Shown: one piece after another, positions 45,000-56,053 of the stretch
Numbering within the stretch: position 1 is the stretch's first letter
Layout: every line of letters starts with the position of its first letter
Origin: Acinetobacter lanii
GTDB lineage: Bacteria > Pseudomonadota > Gammaproteobacteria > Pseudomonadales > Moraxellaceae
Length of the DNA stretch: 64,000 nucleotides
Assembly: GCF_011578285.1 (NCBI RefSeq)
Contig: NZ_CP049916.1
Location: forward strand, 124,001-188,000
Direction: 5' to 3'
The notes under the pieces: generated by a model
What the model was told of the DNA's origin: nothing
The model's input: the letters and a program-made list of their open reading frames with translations, nothing else
Databases searched by the model: none
Made by a program: the position numbers and the translations under genes

Positions 45000-45028
45000 A
45001 AAAACCGCCATGATTGGCGGTTTTTTGT
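45000..45028 (+). terminator. Terminator after the M23 gene
   Basis: AAACCGCCA / TTGGCGGTTT stem with T-run. Confidence 0.88.
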
Positions 45029-45052
45029 TTTGTTCTGTAATTTTTGGTCAAT

Positions 45053-45075
45053 CACTATTTCGAAATGAAATAGTG
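45053..45075. promoter_or_regulatory. 9-bp perfect inverted repeat upstream of aceE
   Basis: CACTATTTC and GAAATAGTG are separated by five bases and lie about 95 bases before aceE. The two-fold symmetry and the position suggest an operator for pyruvate dehydrogenase regulation; a PdhR-type consensus was not recognised. Confidence 0.5.
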
Positions 45076-45169
45076 TGCAAATCCGTATTCAGCTGTAACC
45101 ATAACTGAACGTCCTTAAAACGTGATACATATAAGATATAAAGTAAGATTTAAATGGAGTAGGGAACAC

Positions 45170-47887
45170 ATGGCGTATTATGGCGATACAGACGCACAAG
45201 AAACGCAAGAATGGCAAGAAGCCTTTGATTCTGTCTTAAAACATATGGGTACAGAGCGTGCTGCATTTTTGTTAGAGAAATTGTATCAGCAAGCAATCGC
45301 AAAGCATGTGCCATTACAACGTTTAAACACTCCATATTTAAATACTATTTCAGTAGAAGAACAGCCAGCTATGCCGGGCGATGCCGATATGGAGCGTCGT
45401 ATTCGTGCATTGATTCGTTGGAATGCATTGGCAATGGTGTTACGTGCCAATAAAACCGGCGATGACTTAGGCGGTCACTTAGCAAGTTTTGCCTCCTCAG
45501 CCACCTTGTATGATGTGGGCTTTAACCATTTCTTCCGTGCCAATAACGATCATTTTGGCGGCGACATGATTTATTACCAAGGTCACTGTGCCCCGGGGAT
45601 TTATGCGCGTTCGTTTCTAGAAGGACGTTTAAACGAAGATCAGTTGAATAATTTCCGCCGTGAAGTGGGTGGCAATGGTCTACCGAGTTATCCGCATCCT
45701 TACCTCATGCCAGACTATTGGCAATTTCCAACGGTATCGATGGGTCTAGGACCGATCATGTCGATCTACCAAGCCCATATTCAAAAGTATTTGATGAACC
45801 GTGGTTTGATTAAAGAAGAAGATCGTAAAGTTTGGGCTTATCTCGGTGATGGGGAAATGGATGAGCCAGAAAGTACGGGTGCAATCTCACTGGCAGGCCG
45901 TGAAAAGCTCGACAACCTCATTTGGGTGGTGAACTGTAACTTACAACGTTTGGACGGTCCGGTCCGTGGCAATGGTAAGATTATTCAGGAGCTTGAATCT
46001 TTATTCCGTGGCGCAGGTTGGCGCGTGATTAAAGTGGTTTGGGGTCGTCATTGGGATCCACTACTTGATAAAGATGAATCCGGCGCACTCAAAGCCATTA
46101 TGGAAGAAGCGGTGGATGGTGATTTCCAACGTTACCAAGTAAAAGGCGGTGCTTATACCCGTGCGCATTTCTTTGGAAAATACCCTGAAGCAGAAGCGTT
46201 GGTAAAAAACTTAAGTGATGAAGACATTGATAATCTGAACCGTGGCGGTCATGACCCCTATAAAGTCTACGCAGCCTATGCAGAAGCGATGAAATCGACC
46301 GGACAACCGACGGTGATTTTGGCGAAAACCGTCAAAGGCTACGGTTTGTCTGAAGAAATTGAAGCGGTCAATAAAACCCATCAAATCAAAAAAATGCAAC
46401 TTGAATCACTCAAGTATGTACGTAACCGCTTTAATTTACCCTTTACCGATGAACAGCTTGAAGAAGTGCCGTTCTATCGTCCAAGCGAGAACTCGCCTGA
46501 ATTGAAATACATGAAAGCACGTCGTGAGGCATTGGGTGGCTATTTACCTGCACGTCGTAAAGACAGTGAGCAATTGGCCATTCCTGAACTTTCAGTGTTT
46601 GATGCGGTGCTCAAAGGCAGTGGCGGTAAAGAACAATCGACCACCATGGTGATGGTGCGTTTGATTTCTGCTTTATTAAAAGAAAAAGCCATTAAAGATC
46701 GTGTGGTGCCGATTGTGCCCGATGAAGCACGTACATTTGGTTTAGAAGGTATGTTCCGTCAGTTGGGTATTTATGCCGCACACGGTCAAAAATACACGCC
46801 TGAAGACCAAGAACAGTTGATGCATTATCGTGAAGCCAAAGACGGTCACATGTTACAAGAAGGCATCAATGAAGCCGGTGCAATGAGTGCATGGGCAGCA
46901 TTGGGCACCAGTTATTCAACCAATAACTTGCCGATGATCCCGATGTACATGTATTACTCGATGTTTGGTTTCCAACGCATTGGAGATATTGCATGGGCAG
47001 CAGGGGATGCACAAGCACAAGGTTTCTTACTGGGAGCAACTGCAGGGCGTACAACGCTGAATGGTGAAGGTCTACAGCACCAAGATGGTCATTCACACAT
47101 TCTTGCCAATACCATTCCGAACTGTATTTCTTATGACCCTTGCTTTGGCTATGAGCTTGCGGTGATTGTGCATGACGGTTTACGCCGTATGTATGTCAAT
47201 CAAGAGCGTGTGTTCTATTACTTAACTGTGATGAACGAAAATTACGAACATCCTGCGATTCCTGAAGGCGCGGAAGAGGGCATCAAACGTGGTATGTACC
47301 TCCTTGAGAAAGATGATAAAGCCACGGTTCAGTTGATGGGCTCGGGTGTAATCCTGCGCGAAGTGATTAAAGCGGCGCAAATCTTACGTGACGAATACCA
47401 AATCCATTCCAATGTGTGGAGTGTGACCAGTTTCAATGAGTTGGCACGTGATGGGATGGCATGTGAGGAATATAACCGTCTACACCCATTAGCAACCGAA
47501 GTGAAAGAGTCATGGGTATCTCAACAACTTCGTGGACATGATGGCATCGTGGTGTCAGCGACGGATCATATGCGTGCTTATAGTGAGCAGATTCGAGGCT
47601 ACTTACCCGACAGCCGTCCATTTGTCGCACTCGGTACTGATGGTTACGGTCGTTCAGATACCCGTGGGAATTTGCGTAGTTACTTTGGTGTCGATGCTGC
47701 GCATATTGTGGTGGCAACATTGAAAAAATTGGCCGATGAAGGTGAAGTCGATCCGCGCTTGGTCAAAGATGCGATTTCAAATTTTGAACTTGATACCGAC
47801 CGTCCTGTTGCATGGGCACCTCAAGCTCACCCTGAAGTTCAGGCGGTGGCTGACTATAAAGAACCGACATCAGTTGAGGAGAAATAA
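45170..47887 (+). CDS. aceE: Pyruvate dehydrogenase E1 component
   Basis: AceE is the homodimeric thiamine-diphosphate enzyme that decarboxylates pyruvate and acetylates the E2 lipoyl arms. With the ATG at 45170 (MAYYGDTDAQET; GGAGTAGGGA upstream) it is 905 residues, as usual. A further GTG 48 bases upstream is not needed. The TPP motif runs LGDGEMDEPES to VVNCNLQ, and GHDGIVVSATDHMRAYSEQIR lies near the C-terminus. aceF follows two bases after its stop. Confidence 0.97.
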   Translation: MAYYGDTDAQETQEWQEAFDSVLKHMGTERAAFLLEKLYQQAIAKHVPLQRLNTPYLNTISVEEQPAMPGDADMERRIRALIRWNALAMVLRANKTGDDLGGHLASFASSATLYDVGFNHFFRANNDHFGGDMIYYQGHCAPGIYARSFLEGRLNEDQLNNFRREVGGNGLPSYPHPYLMPDYWQFPTVSMGLGPIMSIYQAHIQKYLMNRGLIKEEDRKVWAYLGDGEMDEPESTGAISLAGREKLDNLIWVVNCNLQRLDGPVRGNGKIIQELESLFRGAGWRVIKVVWGRHWDPLLDKDESGALKAIMEEAVDGDFQRYQVKGGAYTRAHFFGKYPEAEALVKNLSDEDIDNLNRGGHDPYKVYAAYAEAMKSTGQPTVILAKTVKGYGLSEEIEAVNKTHQIKKMQLESLKYVRNRFNLPFTDEQLEEVPFYRPSENSPELKYMKARREALGGYLPARRKDSEQLAIPELSVFDAVLKGSGGKEQSTTMVMVRLISALLKEKAIKDRVVPIVPDEARTFGLEGMFRQLGIYAAHGQKYTPEDQEQLMHYREAKDGHMLQEGINEAGAMSAWAALGTSYSTNNLPMIPMYMYYSMFGFQRIGDIAWAAGDAQAQGFLLGATAGRTTLNGEGLQHQDGHSHILANTIPNCISYDPCFGYELAVIVHDGLRRMYVNQERVFYYLTVMNENYEHPAIPEGAEEGIKRGMYLLEKDDKATVQLMGSGVILREVIKAAQILRDEYQIHSNVWSVTSFNELARDGMACEEYNRLHPLATEVKESWVSQQLRGHDGIVVSATDHMRAYSEQIRGYLPDSRPFVALGTDGYGRSDTRGNLRSYFGVDAAHIVVATLKKLADEGEVDPRLVKDAISNFELDTDRPVAWAPQAHPEVQAVADYKEPTSVEEK

Positions 47888-47889
47888 AG

Positions 47890-49908
47890 ATGCAAATTAA
47901 AACTCCGGATATTGGTGTAGATAAAGCGACTGTTGCAGAAATTTTAGTCAACATTGGTGATACCATTGCCATTGATGATAGCTTGGTTTTGCTCGAGTCT
48001 GATAAAGCCTCAGTTGAAGTACCCAGCACTTCAGCAGGCATAGTAAAAAGTATTGCTGTTGCCTTAGGCGATAGTGTTTCAGAAGGGACGGTGCTGATCG
48101 AGCTTGAAGCTGAAGATGAGGCTTCAACAGCGCAGAACACTGCTGAAACGGTATCTCAGTCTGAACCTGTGCCTGAACAATCAGTTGAAGTGAAGACAGA
48201 GCCAAAAGCTGAACAGAAAGTAGAAGAAACACCTACACCATCAGCATCGAACAGTTCAAGTTCAGTGGTTGATGTACAAATTCCGGACATTGGGGTTGAA
48301 AAAGCCTTGGTGGGTGAAATCTTGGTGAAAGTCGGTGATAGCATCGAGGTGGATCAGAGCATTGTGGTGGTGGAATCGGACAAGGCAACGGTCGAAGTTC
48401 CAAGCACGGTTGCAGGTACAGTTGAAAGTATTGAGATCAAAGAAGGCGATACGATTAAAGAAGGCGTGGTGGTGCTTAAAGTGAAAGTTGCAGGAGAAGC
48501 TGCAGCTCAAACCACACCACAATCTGTTGAAACAGCTCAAGTTCAGCCGACGCAAGCGACGCCAACGGATATAAAAGCTTCAGAAAGCTCAGTGCCATCT
48601 GATCTTTCTACGCCAAGCGTGGTTGAGATTGCAGTGCCAGACTTAGGTGTAGATAAAGCCACAGTATCTGAAATCTTGGTACAAGTCGGCGATACTGTTG
48701 AAGCTCAACAGAGCTTATGTGTGGTGGAATCGGACAAGGCTTCGGTTGAAGTACCGAGTACAGTTGCAGGAAAAATCACCGCGATTCATGTTGAACTTAA
48801 TCAAGCAGTGAAACAAGGCGTGGCGTTGGTGAGCATCGAAACCACAGGTGCAACTGCTCAACCTGTTGCTAAAGCGACTGTAGCTGAAACGAAACCTGCT
48901 CAGGCGACAGAAAAAGCATCTGAGTCAACGCAGGTTGAGCGCGCATCGGCTTCTGTCAGTGCAGAGCCTGAAAAGTTAACCGCAGCTCAGCAAGCAGACA
49001 ATGCCAAAGTCTATGCGGGGCCTGCGGTGCGTAAGTTGGCACGTGAGTTGGGTGTCGTGCTTGCTCAAGTCAAAGCAACAGGTCCACATGAACGTGTGAT
49101 GAAAGAAGATGTCTTTGCTTTCGTTAAATGGCGTTTAACTGCACCGCAAGTAGCCCCTGTCGCGCAAGCTGCCGTCGTATCCGGTTTGCCTAAACTACCT
49201 GACTTTAGTGCTTTTGGTGGTACAGAAGTCAAAGCCATGACCCGCTTGCAACAAGTGTCTGTGCCTCAGTTGTCTTTAAACAACTATATTCCACAAGTGA
49301 CTCAGTTTGATTTGGCTGACATTACTGAACTTGAAGCATGGCGAGGTGAGCTTAAAGCCAACTTTAAGAAAGAAGGCATTAGCCTGACCATTTTAGCTTT
49401 TATTGCCAAAGCTGTGGCGCATCTACTCAAAGAAGAGCCATATTTTGCAAGTCATTTGGCAGACGATCAAAAGTCGGTGGTATTACGTAAAGAAATCCAT
49501 ATGGGGATTGCGGTGGCAACCCCTGATGGTTTGACTGTTCCGGTACTCAGAAATCCAGATCAAAAGTCGATTAAACAAATTGCGATTGAATTGGGTGAAC
49601 TCAGTCAAAAAGCACGTGATAAGAAGTTATCGCCTAAAGATCTACAAGGTGCCAACTTTACCATTACCAGCTTAGGTTCAATTGGAGGTACTGCCTTTAC
49701 GCCGTTAGTCAATTGGCCTCAAGTGGCGATCTTGGGTATTTCACCTGCGACCATGCAACCGGTATGGAATGGTTCAGGTTTTGATCCTAAACTCATGTTG
49801 CCGTTGTCTTTGTCATATGACCATCGTGTGATTAATGGGGCAGATGCAGCTCGCTTTACCAACAAGCTGACCAAGCTGTTGGCGGATATTCGTAATTTAT
49901 TGCTTTAA
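47890..49908 (+). CDS. aceF: Pyruvate dehydrogenase E2 component, three lipoyl domains
   Basis: AceF is the dihydrolipoamide acetyltransferase core. The 672 residues contain three lipoyl domains with modified lysines at positions 39, 165 and 283 (ESDKAS, ESDKAT, ESDKAS), separated by Ala/Pro/Glu-rich linkers. An E1/E3-binding domain follows (AGPAVRKLARELGV, near 378), then the catalytic domain ending SYDHRVINGADAARFTNKL. aceE-aceF are cotranscribed; an E3 gene is not in this window. Confidence 0.97.
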   Translation: MQIKTPDIGVDKATVAEILVNIGDTIAIDDSLVLLESDKASVEVPSTSAGIVKSIAVALGDSVSEGTVLIELEAEDEASTAQNTAETVSQSEPVPEQSVEVKTEPKAEQKVEETPTPSASNSSSSVVDVQIPDIGVEKALVGEILVKVGDSIEVDQSIVVVESDKATVEVPSTVAGTVESIEIKEGDTIKEGVVVLKVKVAGEAAAQTTPQSVETAQVQPTQATPTDIKASESSVPSDLSTPSVVEIAVPDLGVDKATVSEILVQVGDTVEAQQSLCVVESDKASVEVPSTVAGKITAIHVELNQAVKQGVALVSIETTGATAQPVAKATVAETKPAQATEKASESTQVERASASVSAEPEKLTAAQQADNAKVYAGPAVRKLARELGVVLAQVKATGPHERVMKEDVFAFVKWRLTAPQVAPVAQAAVVSGLPKLPDFSAFGGTEVKAMTRLQQVSVPQLSLNNYIPQVTQFDLADITELEAWRGELKANFKKEGISLTILAFIAKAVAHLLKEEPYFASHLADDQKSVVLRKEIHMGIAVATPDGLTVPVLRNPDQKSIKQIAIELGELSQKARDKKLSPKDLQGANFTITSLGSIGGTAFTPLVNWPQVAILGISPATMQPVWNGSGFDPKLMLPLSLSYDHRVINGADAARFTNKLTKLLADIRNLLL

Positions 49909-49942
49909 CTGTTCTGAATTGATCAAAGCTTCCCTAATATAT

Positions 49943-49969
49943 AAAACCCTGCCTCGGCAGGGTTTTTTG
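49943..49969 (+). terminator. Terminator after aceF
   Basis: AAACCCTGCC-TC-GGCAGGGTTT is followed by a T-run. Confidence 0.9.
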
Positions 49970-49985
49970 ATCTAGAGAAGCATGT

Positions 49986-50014
49986 TTGATTAAAAATTAC
50001 AGTTTCAATATAAT
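49986..50014 (+). promoter_or_regulatory. Sigma-70 promoter of the riboswitch RNA
   Basis: TTGATT and a consensus TATAAT are spaced by 17 bases. The expected start is at about 50021, directly before the riboswitch core. Confidence 0.8.
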
Positions 50015-50020
50015 GAGCGC

Positions 50021-50220
50021 ACTTCATTGGGGAGTAGCCGCCTTTTACGCAAAGTAGAAGGGTGATGGTCAACATAATTGCTCTAAAACGAGCATGGTCA
50101 TCATAGCAAAGAACCAAATGTGCTTTTCTAAGCATTCTTTTGTTGGCAAGACCTTTGATTTACCATTCTGCACCTATGGCTAGCAGGAGTGGTGAGTCAT
50201 CGGTATATGTTTTGCTAGCC
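50021..50220 (+). promoter_or_regulatory. yybP-ykoY Mn2+ riboswitch
   Basis: The hallmark GGGGAGTAGCC is at 50029-50039 and GTCAACATA at about 50068. The closing GGCAAGACCTTTG segment is at about 50145, in the order found in gammaproteobacterial yybP-ykoY leaders. The hairpin GGCTAGCA / TGCTAGCC (50178-50220) just before the gene is a likely expression platform. The class binds Mn2+ and turns on manganese exporters such as the TMEM165-family gene that follows. Confidence 0.88.
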
Positions 50221-50233
50221 AGAGAAACACAAC

Positions 50234-50812
50234 ATGCTTTCAGCTTTCCTGATCTCATTGGCCGTGGTTGCCCTGTCTGAAATGGGCGATAAAACCCAAC
50301 TTTTGGCCTTATTGCTTGCTGCACGTTTCCGTAAACCGCTTCCAATTTTAGTTGCCATTTTTTTAGCGACTGTGGTGAATCATGGTGTGTCTGCAATTTT
50401 AGGACAATGGATCACCACCGTATTGAGCCCGACTGTACTCTTGTGGATTGTATCCTTGGGCTTTATTGGGATGGCGATCTGGATGCTCATTCCTGATGAG
50501 CTGGATGATGAAGATGACAGCATCAATAAATGGCAAAAATATGGTGTTTTCGGTGCCACTTTTGTGTTGTTCTTCTTAGCTGAAATTGGCGACAAAACCC
50601 AAATTGCGACGGTCGCACTAGCCGCTCGTTTTGACAGTGTGGGTTGGGTGACCTTAGGTACAACGCTCGGGATCATGTTGGTGAATGCACCTGCGGTCTT
50701 TATTGGGAACAAACTCGCTGAAAAATTACCGATTTCCTTAATCCATAAAATTGGTGCCTTGGTCTTCTTGGTCATTGGTCTTGCAGCATTGGCACAACAT
50801 TATCTTTTTTAA
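50234..50812 (+). CDS. TMEM165/GDT1-family (UPF0016) manganese exporter
   Basis: A 192-residue inner-membrane protein with six hydrophobic helices. The family motif E-x-G-D-K-T occurs twice, as EMGDKTQ (near residue 17) and EIGDKTQ (near residue 117), in two inverted halves. Bacterial members export Mn2+. The upstream Mn2+ riboswitch strongly supports that role here. Confidence 0.92.
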   Translation: MLSAFLISLAVVALSEMGDKTQLLALLLAARFRKPLPILVAIFLATVVNHGVSAILGQWITTVLSPTVLLWIVSLGFIGMAIWMLIPDELDDEDDSINKWQKYGVFGATFVLFFLAEIGDKTQIATVALAARFDSVGWVTLGTTLGIMLVNAPAVFIGNKLAEKLPISLIHKIGALVFLVIGLAALAQHYLF

Positions 50813-50840
50813 GTTATCCGTATACATCCTAAATGATAAG

Positions 50841-50870
50841 AAATCCTAGCAAATTTGTTGGGATTTTTTA
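50841..50870 (+). terminator. Terminator after the TMEM165-family gene
   Basis: AAATCCTAGCAAA / TTTGTTGGGATTT with G-U pairs is followed by TTTT. Confidence 0.65.
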
Positions 50871-51002
50871 TGTAAATTACATCACAAATTATTGATAATA
50901 ATAAAAATAATTTAAATCTTCTTGGTTGTGTGTTGTGTTAATTCCCTATATTTTATCGGGTATTAAAATAGCGATTTTTAAAATCGTATTTGGGGAATAA
51001 CA

Positions 51003-51809
51003 ATGGCTTTAGATCGTACAACATCACAAGTACTCTTCGATAATGGCACACATAAATGTATTAGTTTTACCAGTTTGGTCAAAGGTGAAGGGGTTCAAGC
51101 TAATCAGTTTCTGATTGTAAATCATGGTCGTGCTGCAGTGATTGATCCAGGTGGGGATTTAACCTATGTGCCATTGACCATGGAACTGAATAAGTACACG
51201 CGACTTGCCAATCTCGATTATGTGATGGCATCGCATCAAGACCCTGACATTATTACCTCGATGCCGCGTTGGTTGGTGTATACCGATGCAACTGTGGTGG
51301 CTTCTAAACTGTGGGCGCGTTTCCTTCCTCACCTGAACTCAGCTTTTATGAGTGATCGGATGAAAGGCCATTGGTTAGATCGTTTGGTCGAACTGCCTGA
51401 TCAGGGCATGGCCATCCGTTTAGGTGAAACCAAAATTGTGGCAATACCTGCACATTTCTTGCACTCAGTAGGAAATTTTCAATTTTATGACCCGATTTCG
51501 AAAATTCTATTTTCAGGCGATATGGGTGCTTCGATGGTGGAAGACGCTGCCGAAGAATTGACAGATTTCAATGCGCATATATTGAAAATGAAAGGCTTTC
51601 ACCAGCGTTATATGTGTTCAAACCGAGTCATTCGTTTATGGGTGAAAATGGTTCGAGACATGGATATTGAAATGATCGTTCCTCAGCATGGAACACCTTT
51701 TAAAGGGAAAACACAGATCAATCAATTTTTAGATTGGATTGAAAATTTGCAATGTGGCATTGATTTGATGGATGAAAAGGTATTTTCTTGTCCGCAATAT
51801 TTATTGTAA
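51003..51809 (+). CDS. MBL-fold protein, oxygen-binding di-iron (ODP) type
   Basis: This 268-residue protein has the metallo-beta-lactamase fold as found in flavodiiron-like ODP domains. The usual HxExDH motif is altered to SHQDPDI (His78, Asp80, Asp82), so the last histidine is missing. Later ligands are in PAHFLHSV, FSGDMGAS and PQHGTPF. No flavodoxin or rubredoxin domain is attached. It could bind iron and oxygen as a sensor rather than act as a hydrolase; function is inferred only. Confidence 0.8.
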   Translation: MALDRTTSQVLFDNGTHKCISFTSLVKGEGVQANQFLIVNHGRAAVIDPGGDLTYVPLTMELNKYTRLANLDYVMASHQDPDIITSMPRWLVYTDATVVASKLWARFLPHLNSAFMSDRMKGHWLDRLVELPDQGMAIRLGETKIVAIPAHFLHSVGNFQFYDPISKILFSGDMGASMVEDAAEELTDFNAHILKMKGFHQRYMCSNRVIRLWVKMVRDMDIEMIVPQHGTPFKGKTQINQFLDWIENLQCGIDLMDEKVFSCPQYLL

Positions 51810-51884
51810 ATCTTGAATTTTGAGATGACATTTTTTAGGATTTATCCAACAAAAAATTGATCGAAATCGACGAGAATTTTAAAA

Positions 51885-52250
51885 ATGTTGTCTCAGAAAC
51901 TTACACAGGATGCGTGTTTAAGTTGCGGTGCATGTTGCACATTTTACCGTGTCTCATTTTATTGGGCGGAAGCTGAACATTTACCGGCACATATGGTTGA
52001 ACCTTTAACGCCTGTTTATTCTTGCATGGCGGGCACGAACCAAGCTACACCCCGTTGTATCGCACTCCAAGGTCAGATCGGCCAACAGGTGAGTTGCAGT
52101 GTCTATGCACATCGCAGCTCAACCTGTAAAGAAGTTCAAGCAGGGGATAGCCAGTGCTTAAAGGCACGTCGAGCGGCAGGATTAATCCCAATGATTGATG
52201 TGGCGGCGCATCATTCGGCCAATGATCAAGATTATGATCAGGTGAGTTAA
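51885..52250 (+). CDS. YkgJ-family cysteine-cluster protein
   Basis: A 121-residue protein with the YkgJ cysteine pattern: CLSCGACCTFY at residues about 10-20, and further cysteines in CIALQGQIGQQVSCSVYAHRSSTCKEVQAGD. The cluster likely binds zinc or an iron-sulfur centre. No function is established. Confidence 0.85.
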   Translation: MLSQKLTQDACLSCGACCTFYRVSFYWAEAEHLPAHMVEPLTPVYSCMAGTNQATPRCIALQGQIGQQVSCSVYAHRSSTCKEVQAGDSQCLKARRAAGLIPMIDVAAHHSANDQDYDQVS

Positions 52251-52376
52251 TTGAAGCGTTAAAAGCGAAAGTAGGATGATTGAGCATGCGTTCACTTTCA
52301 ATTATTTTAAGTGATTGTATTCAAGAAAGTTATAAATTCATCGCAATAAAAAATGAATTTTTAATGGAAATTTGTA

Positions 52377-53878
<1,502 letters not shown>

Positions 53879-53922
53879 GACGCTCCGCTATAAATAGGTA
53901 ATCTTGCTTATACTTTGTGTGC

Positions 53923-53955
53923 AAAAAAGCCGTCAGTTTATGACGGCTTTTTTTA
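53923..53955 (+). terminator. Terminator after guaB
   Basis: AAAGCCGTCA-GTTTA-TGACGGCTTT is followed by a T-run. Confidence 0.92.
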
Positions 53956-54019
53956 TTTGGTGTAAAGTAGCTGTATTGAAAAAGCGTCGTTATATAGCAC
54001 CATAATAAGTGGGAATAAA

Positions 54020-55351
54020 ATGAGTTATTTTGGAACAGATGGTATTCGCGGTAAATTTGGGCAACTTCCAATCACGCCTGATTTTGCACTCAAACTGGGT
54101 TTTGCAGCGGGTAAAGTATTAAAACGCCGAACTAAAAAAAATAAACCTATCGTTGTTTTGGGTAAAGATACTCGTTTATCCGGTTATATTTTAGAGGCTG
54201 CTTTACAAGCGGGTTTAAACGCTGCGGGTGTCTATGTCCATTTGCTTGGCCCATTACCGACCCCAGCGATTGCACATTTGACTCGTGCCTTACATGCCAG
54301 TCTTGGCATCGTGATTTCAGCATCGCATAACCCATATTTTGACAATGGCATTAAGTTTTTCTCATGCGAAGGTAAGAAATTACCGGATTATTGGCAAGAT
54401 GAAATCAATGCAGAACTTGAACTTGATATGCATATTGATGACACGGCAAACTTAGGTAAAAGCGTGCGTGTTAAAGATGCCAATGGGCGTTATATCGAAT
54501 TTTGTAAATCGACCTTTCCTTACCATTTAGATTTATCTGATCTAAAAATTGTGGTGGATTGTGCCAACGGTGCAGCCTATAACGTCGGACCTGCGGTGTA
54601 TCGTGAACTCGGTGCCAAAGTGATTGCGATTCATGATGAGCCTACAGGTTTAAATATTAATGATGGTTGTGGTTCAACCCATCCCGAGCATTTACAAAAA
54701 GCTGTTGTAGAGCATCAAGCTGATTTGGGTATTGCCTTTGACGGTGATGCAGACCGCGTGATTATGGTGGATAAAAATGGTGAGCAAATTACCGGTGACC
54801 ATATTCTATATATTTTAGGTACACAAGCATCACGCAAACCTGCAGGTATTGTCGGCACTGTGATGAGCAATATGGCCCTTGAAATTGCACTCGACAAAGC
54901 AGGGGTTGCGTTACATCGAGCTAAGGTCGGTGACCGTTATGTACTTCAAAAACTAGAAGATCATCATCTAGTCATAGGCGGTGAACCATCAGGCCATATT
55001 CTAACTCTTGATAAAAGCACCACGGGCGATGCGATTATTGCCTCATTACAAGTGCTGACTGTGATGGTTGAACAGAAGAAAGCGCTACACGAGCTGGTTG
55101 ATGGTTTCCATTTATTGCCGAATGTTTTAGTGAACGTGCGTTTAGACGCGATGTTTGATCCCTATTCGGTACCTGCTTTAGTAACAGAATTTGAAAAAGC
55201 AGAAGCACAGCTCAAAGGTCGAGGTCGTTTATTGATTCGTAAATCAGGCACTGAACCGGTGATTCGTGTCATGGTGGAAGGGGATGATTTGGCTGAAGTG
55301 ACGCAACTTGCCAATGATTTGGCTGAAGCTGTACGTGCGAATGCTGTTTAA
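54020..55351 (+). CDS. glmM: Phosphoglucosamine mutase
   Basis: GlmM interconverts glucosamine-6- and -1-phosphate for UDP-GlcNAc synthesis. The 443 residues begin [14 protein letters not shown]. The phosphoserine loop [16 protein letters not shown] is near residue 100, the metal loop DGDADR near 245, GGEPSGH near 325 and the phosphate-binding [12 protein letters not shown] near the C-terminus. It starts the glmM-pdxH-recJ run. Confidence 0.97.
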   Translation: MSYFGTDGIRGKFGQLPITPDFALKLGFAAGKVLKRRTKKNKPIVVLGKDTRLSGYILEAALQAGLNAAGVYVHLLGPLPTPAIAHLTRALHASLGIVISASHNPYFDNGIKFFSCEGKKLPDYWQDEINAELELDMHIDDTANLGKSVRVKDANGRYIEFCKSTFPYHLDLSDLKIVVDCANGAAYNVGPAVYRELGAKVIAIHDEPTGLNINDGCGSTHPEHLQKAVVEHQADLGIAFDGDADRVIMVDKNGEQITGDHILYILGTQASRKPAGIVGTVMSNMALEIALDKAGVALHRAKVGDRYVLQKLEDHHLVIGGEPSGHILTLDKSTTGDAIIASLQVLTVMVEQKKALHELVDGFHLLPNVLVNVRLDAMFDPYSVPALVTEFEKAEAQLKGRGRLLIRKSGTEPVIRVMVEGDDLAEVTQLANDLAEAVRANAV

Positions 55352-55396
55352 AGACAAATAAAAGGCAAAGCCAAAGTCTGTAAAAGGGTGAAATGA

Positions 55397-56053
55397 ATGA
55401 GTGATGTGATTAGAGATTTGAGTGAACTTCGTTTAAGTTACCAAAAAGGTGAGTTACATGAAGATCAAGTTCAAAAGAATCCGCATGAGCAATTTCTCAA
55501 TTGGTTTAACCATGCTTTAGAGATTAAACTTCATGAACCCTATGCGATGTCTTTGGCAACAGCCAATGCCCAAGGTCGTCCGCATGTACGCACCGTTTTA
55601 TTGCGTGGGGCATCTGAAGCAGGTTATGACTTTTATACCAATTATGATAGTCAGAAGGGTTTGGATTTAGGTGAAAATCCTTATGCTGAAATTTTGTTTT
55701 ATTGGCCGGAATTAGAACGACAAATTCGTATTGCGGGTAAAGTTGAAAAAATTTCAGAGGCGGAGTCGACAGACTATTATCATAAGCGTCCTCGCGACAG
55801 TCAAATTGCAGCCCATATCAGTACCCCGCAAAGTGGTGCGATTGAAAGCCGTGAAGTTTTACAATCTCGTTTTGATGCGTTGCATGATGCAGTGGAGTCG
55901 AAGTCAACGCTCGATAAACCCGAGTTTTGGGGAGGCTATCGTTTGGTGCCAGATCATTATGAATTTTGGCAAGGTCGACCCAACCGTTTACATGACCGCT
56001 TGAGTTATGAAAGAATCGAAGCTCAATGGACACTACAACGGCTCATGCCTTAA
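55397..56053 (+). CDS. pdxH: Pyridoxamine/pyridoxine 5'-phosphate oxidase
   Basis: PdxH makes pyridoxal 5'-phosphate using FMN and O2. The 218 residues match: ELRLSYQKGELHEDQV, RPHVRTVLLRGASEAGYDFYTNYDSQKG (FMN binding), and the C-terminal EFWQGRPNRLHDRLSY with the terminal RLMP. Its stop codon is directly followed by the recJ start. Confidence 0.97.
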   Translation: MSDVIRDLSELRLSYQKGELHEDQVQKNPHEQFLNWFNHALEIKLHEPYAMSLATANAQGRPHVRTVLLRGASEAGYDFYTNYDSQKGLDLGENPYAEILFYWPELERQIRIAGKVEKISEAESTDYYHKRPRDSQIAAHISTPQSGAIESREVLQSRFDALHDAVESKSTLDKPEFWGGYRLVPDHYEFWQGRPNRLHDRLSYERIEAQWTLQRLMP

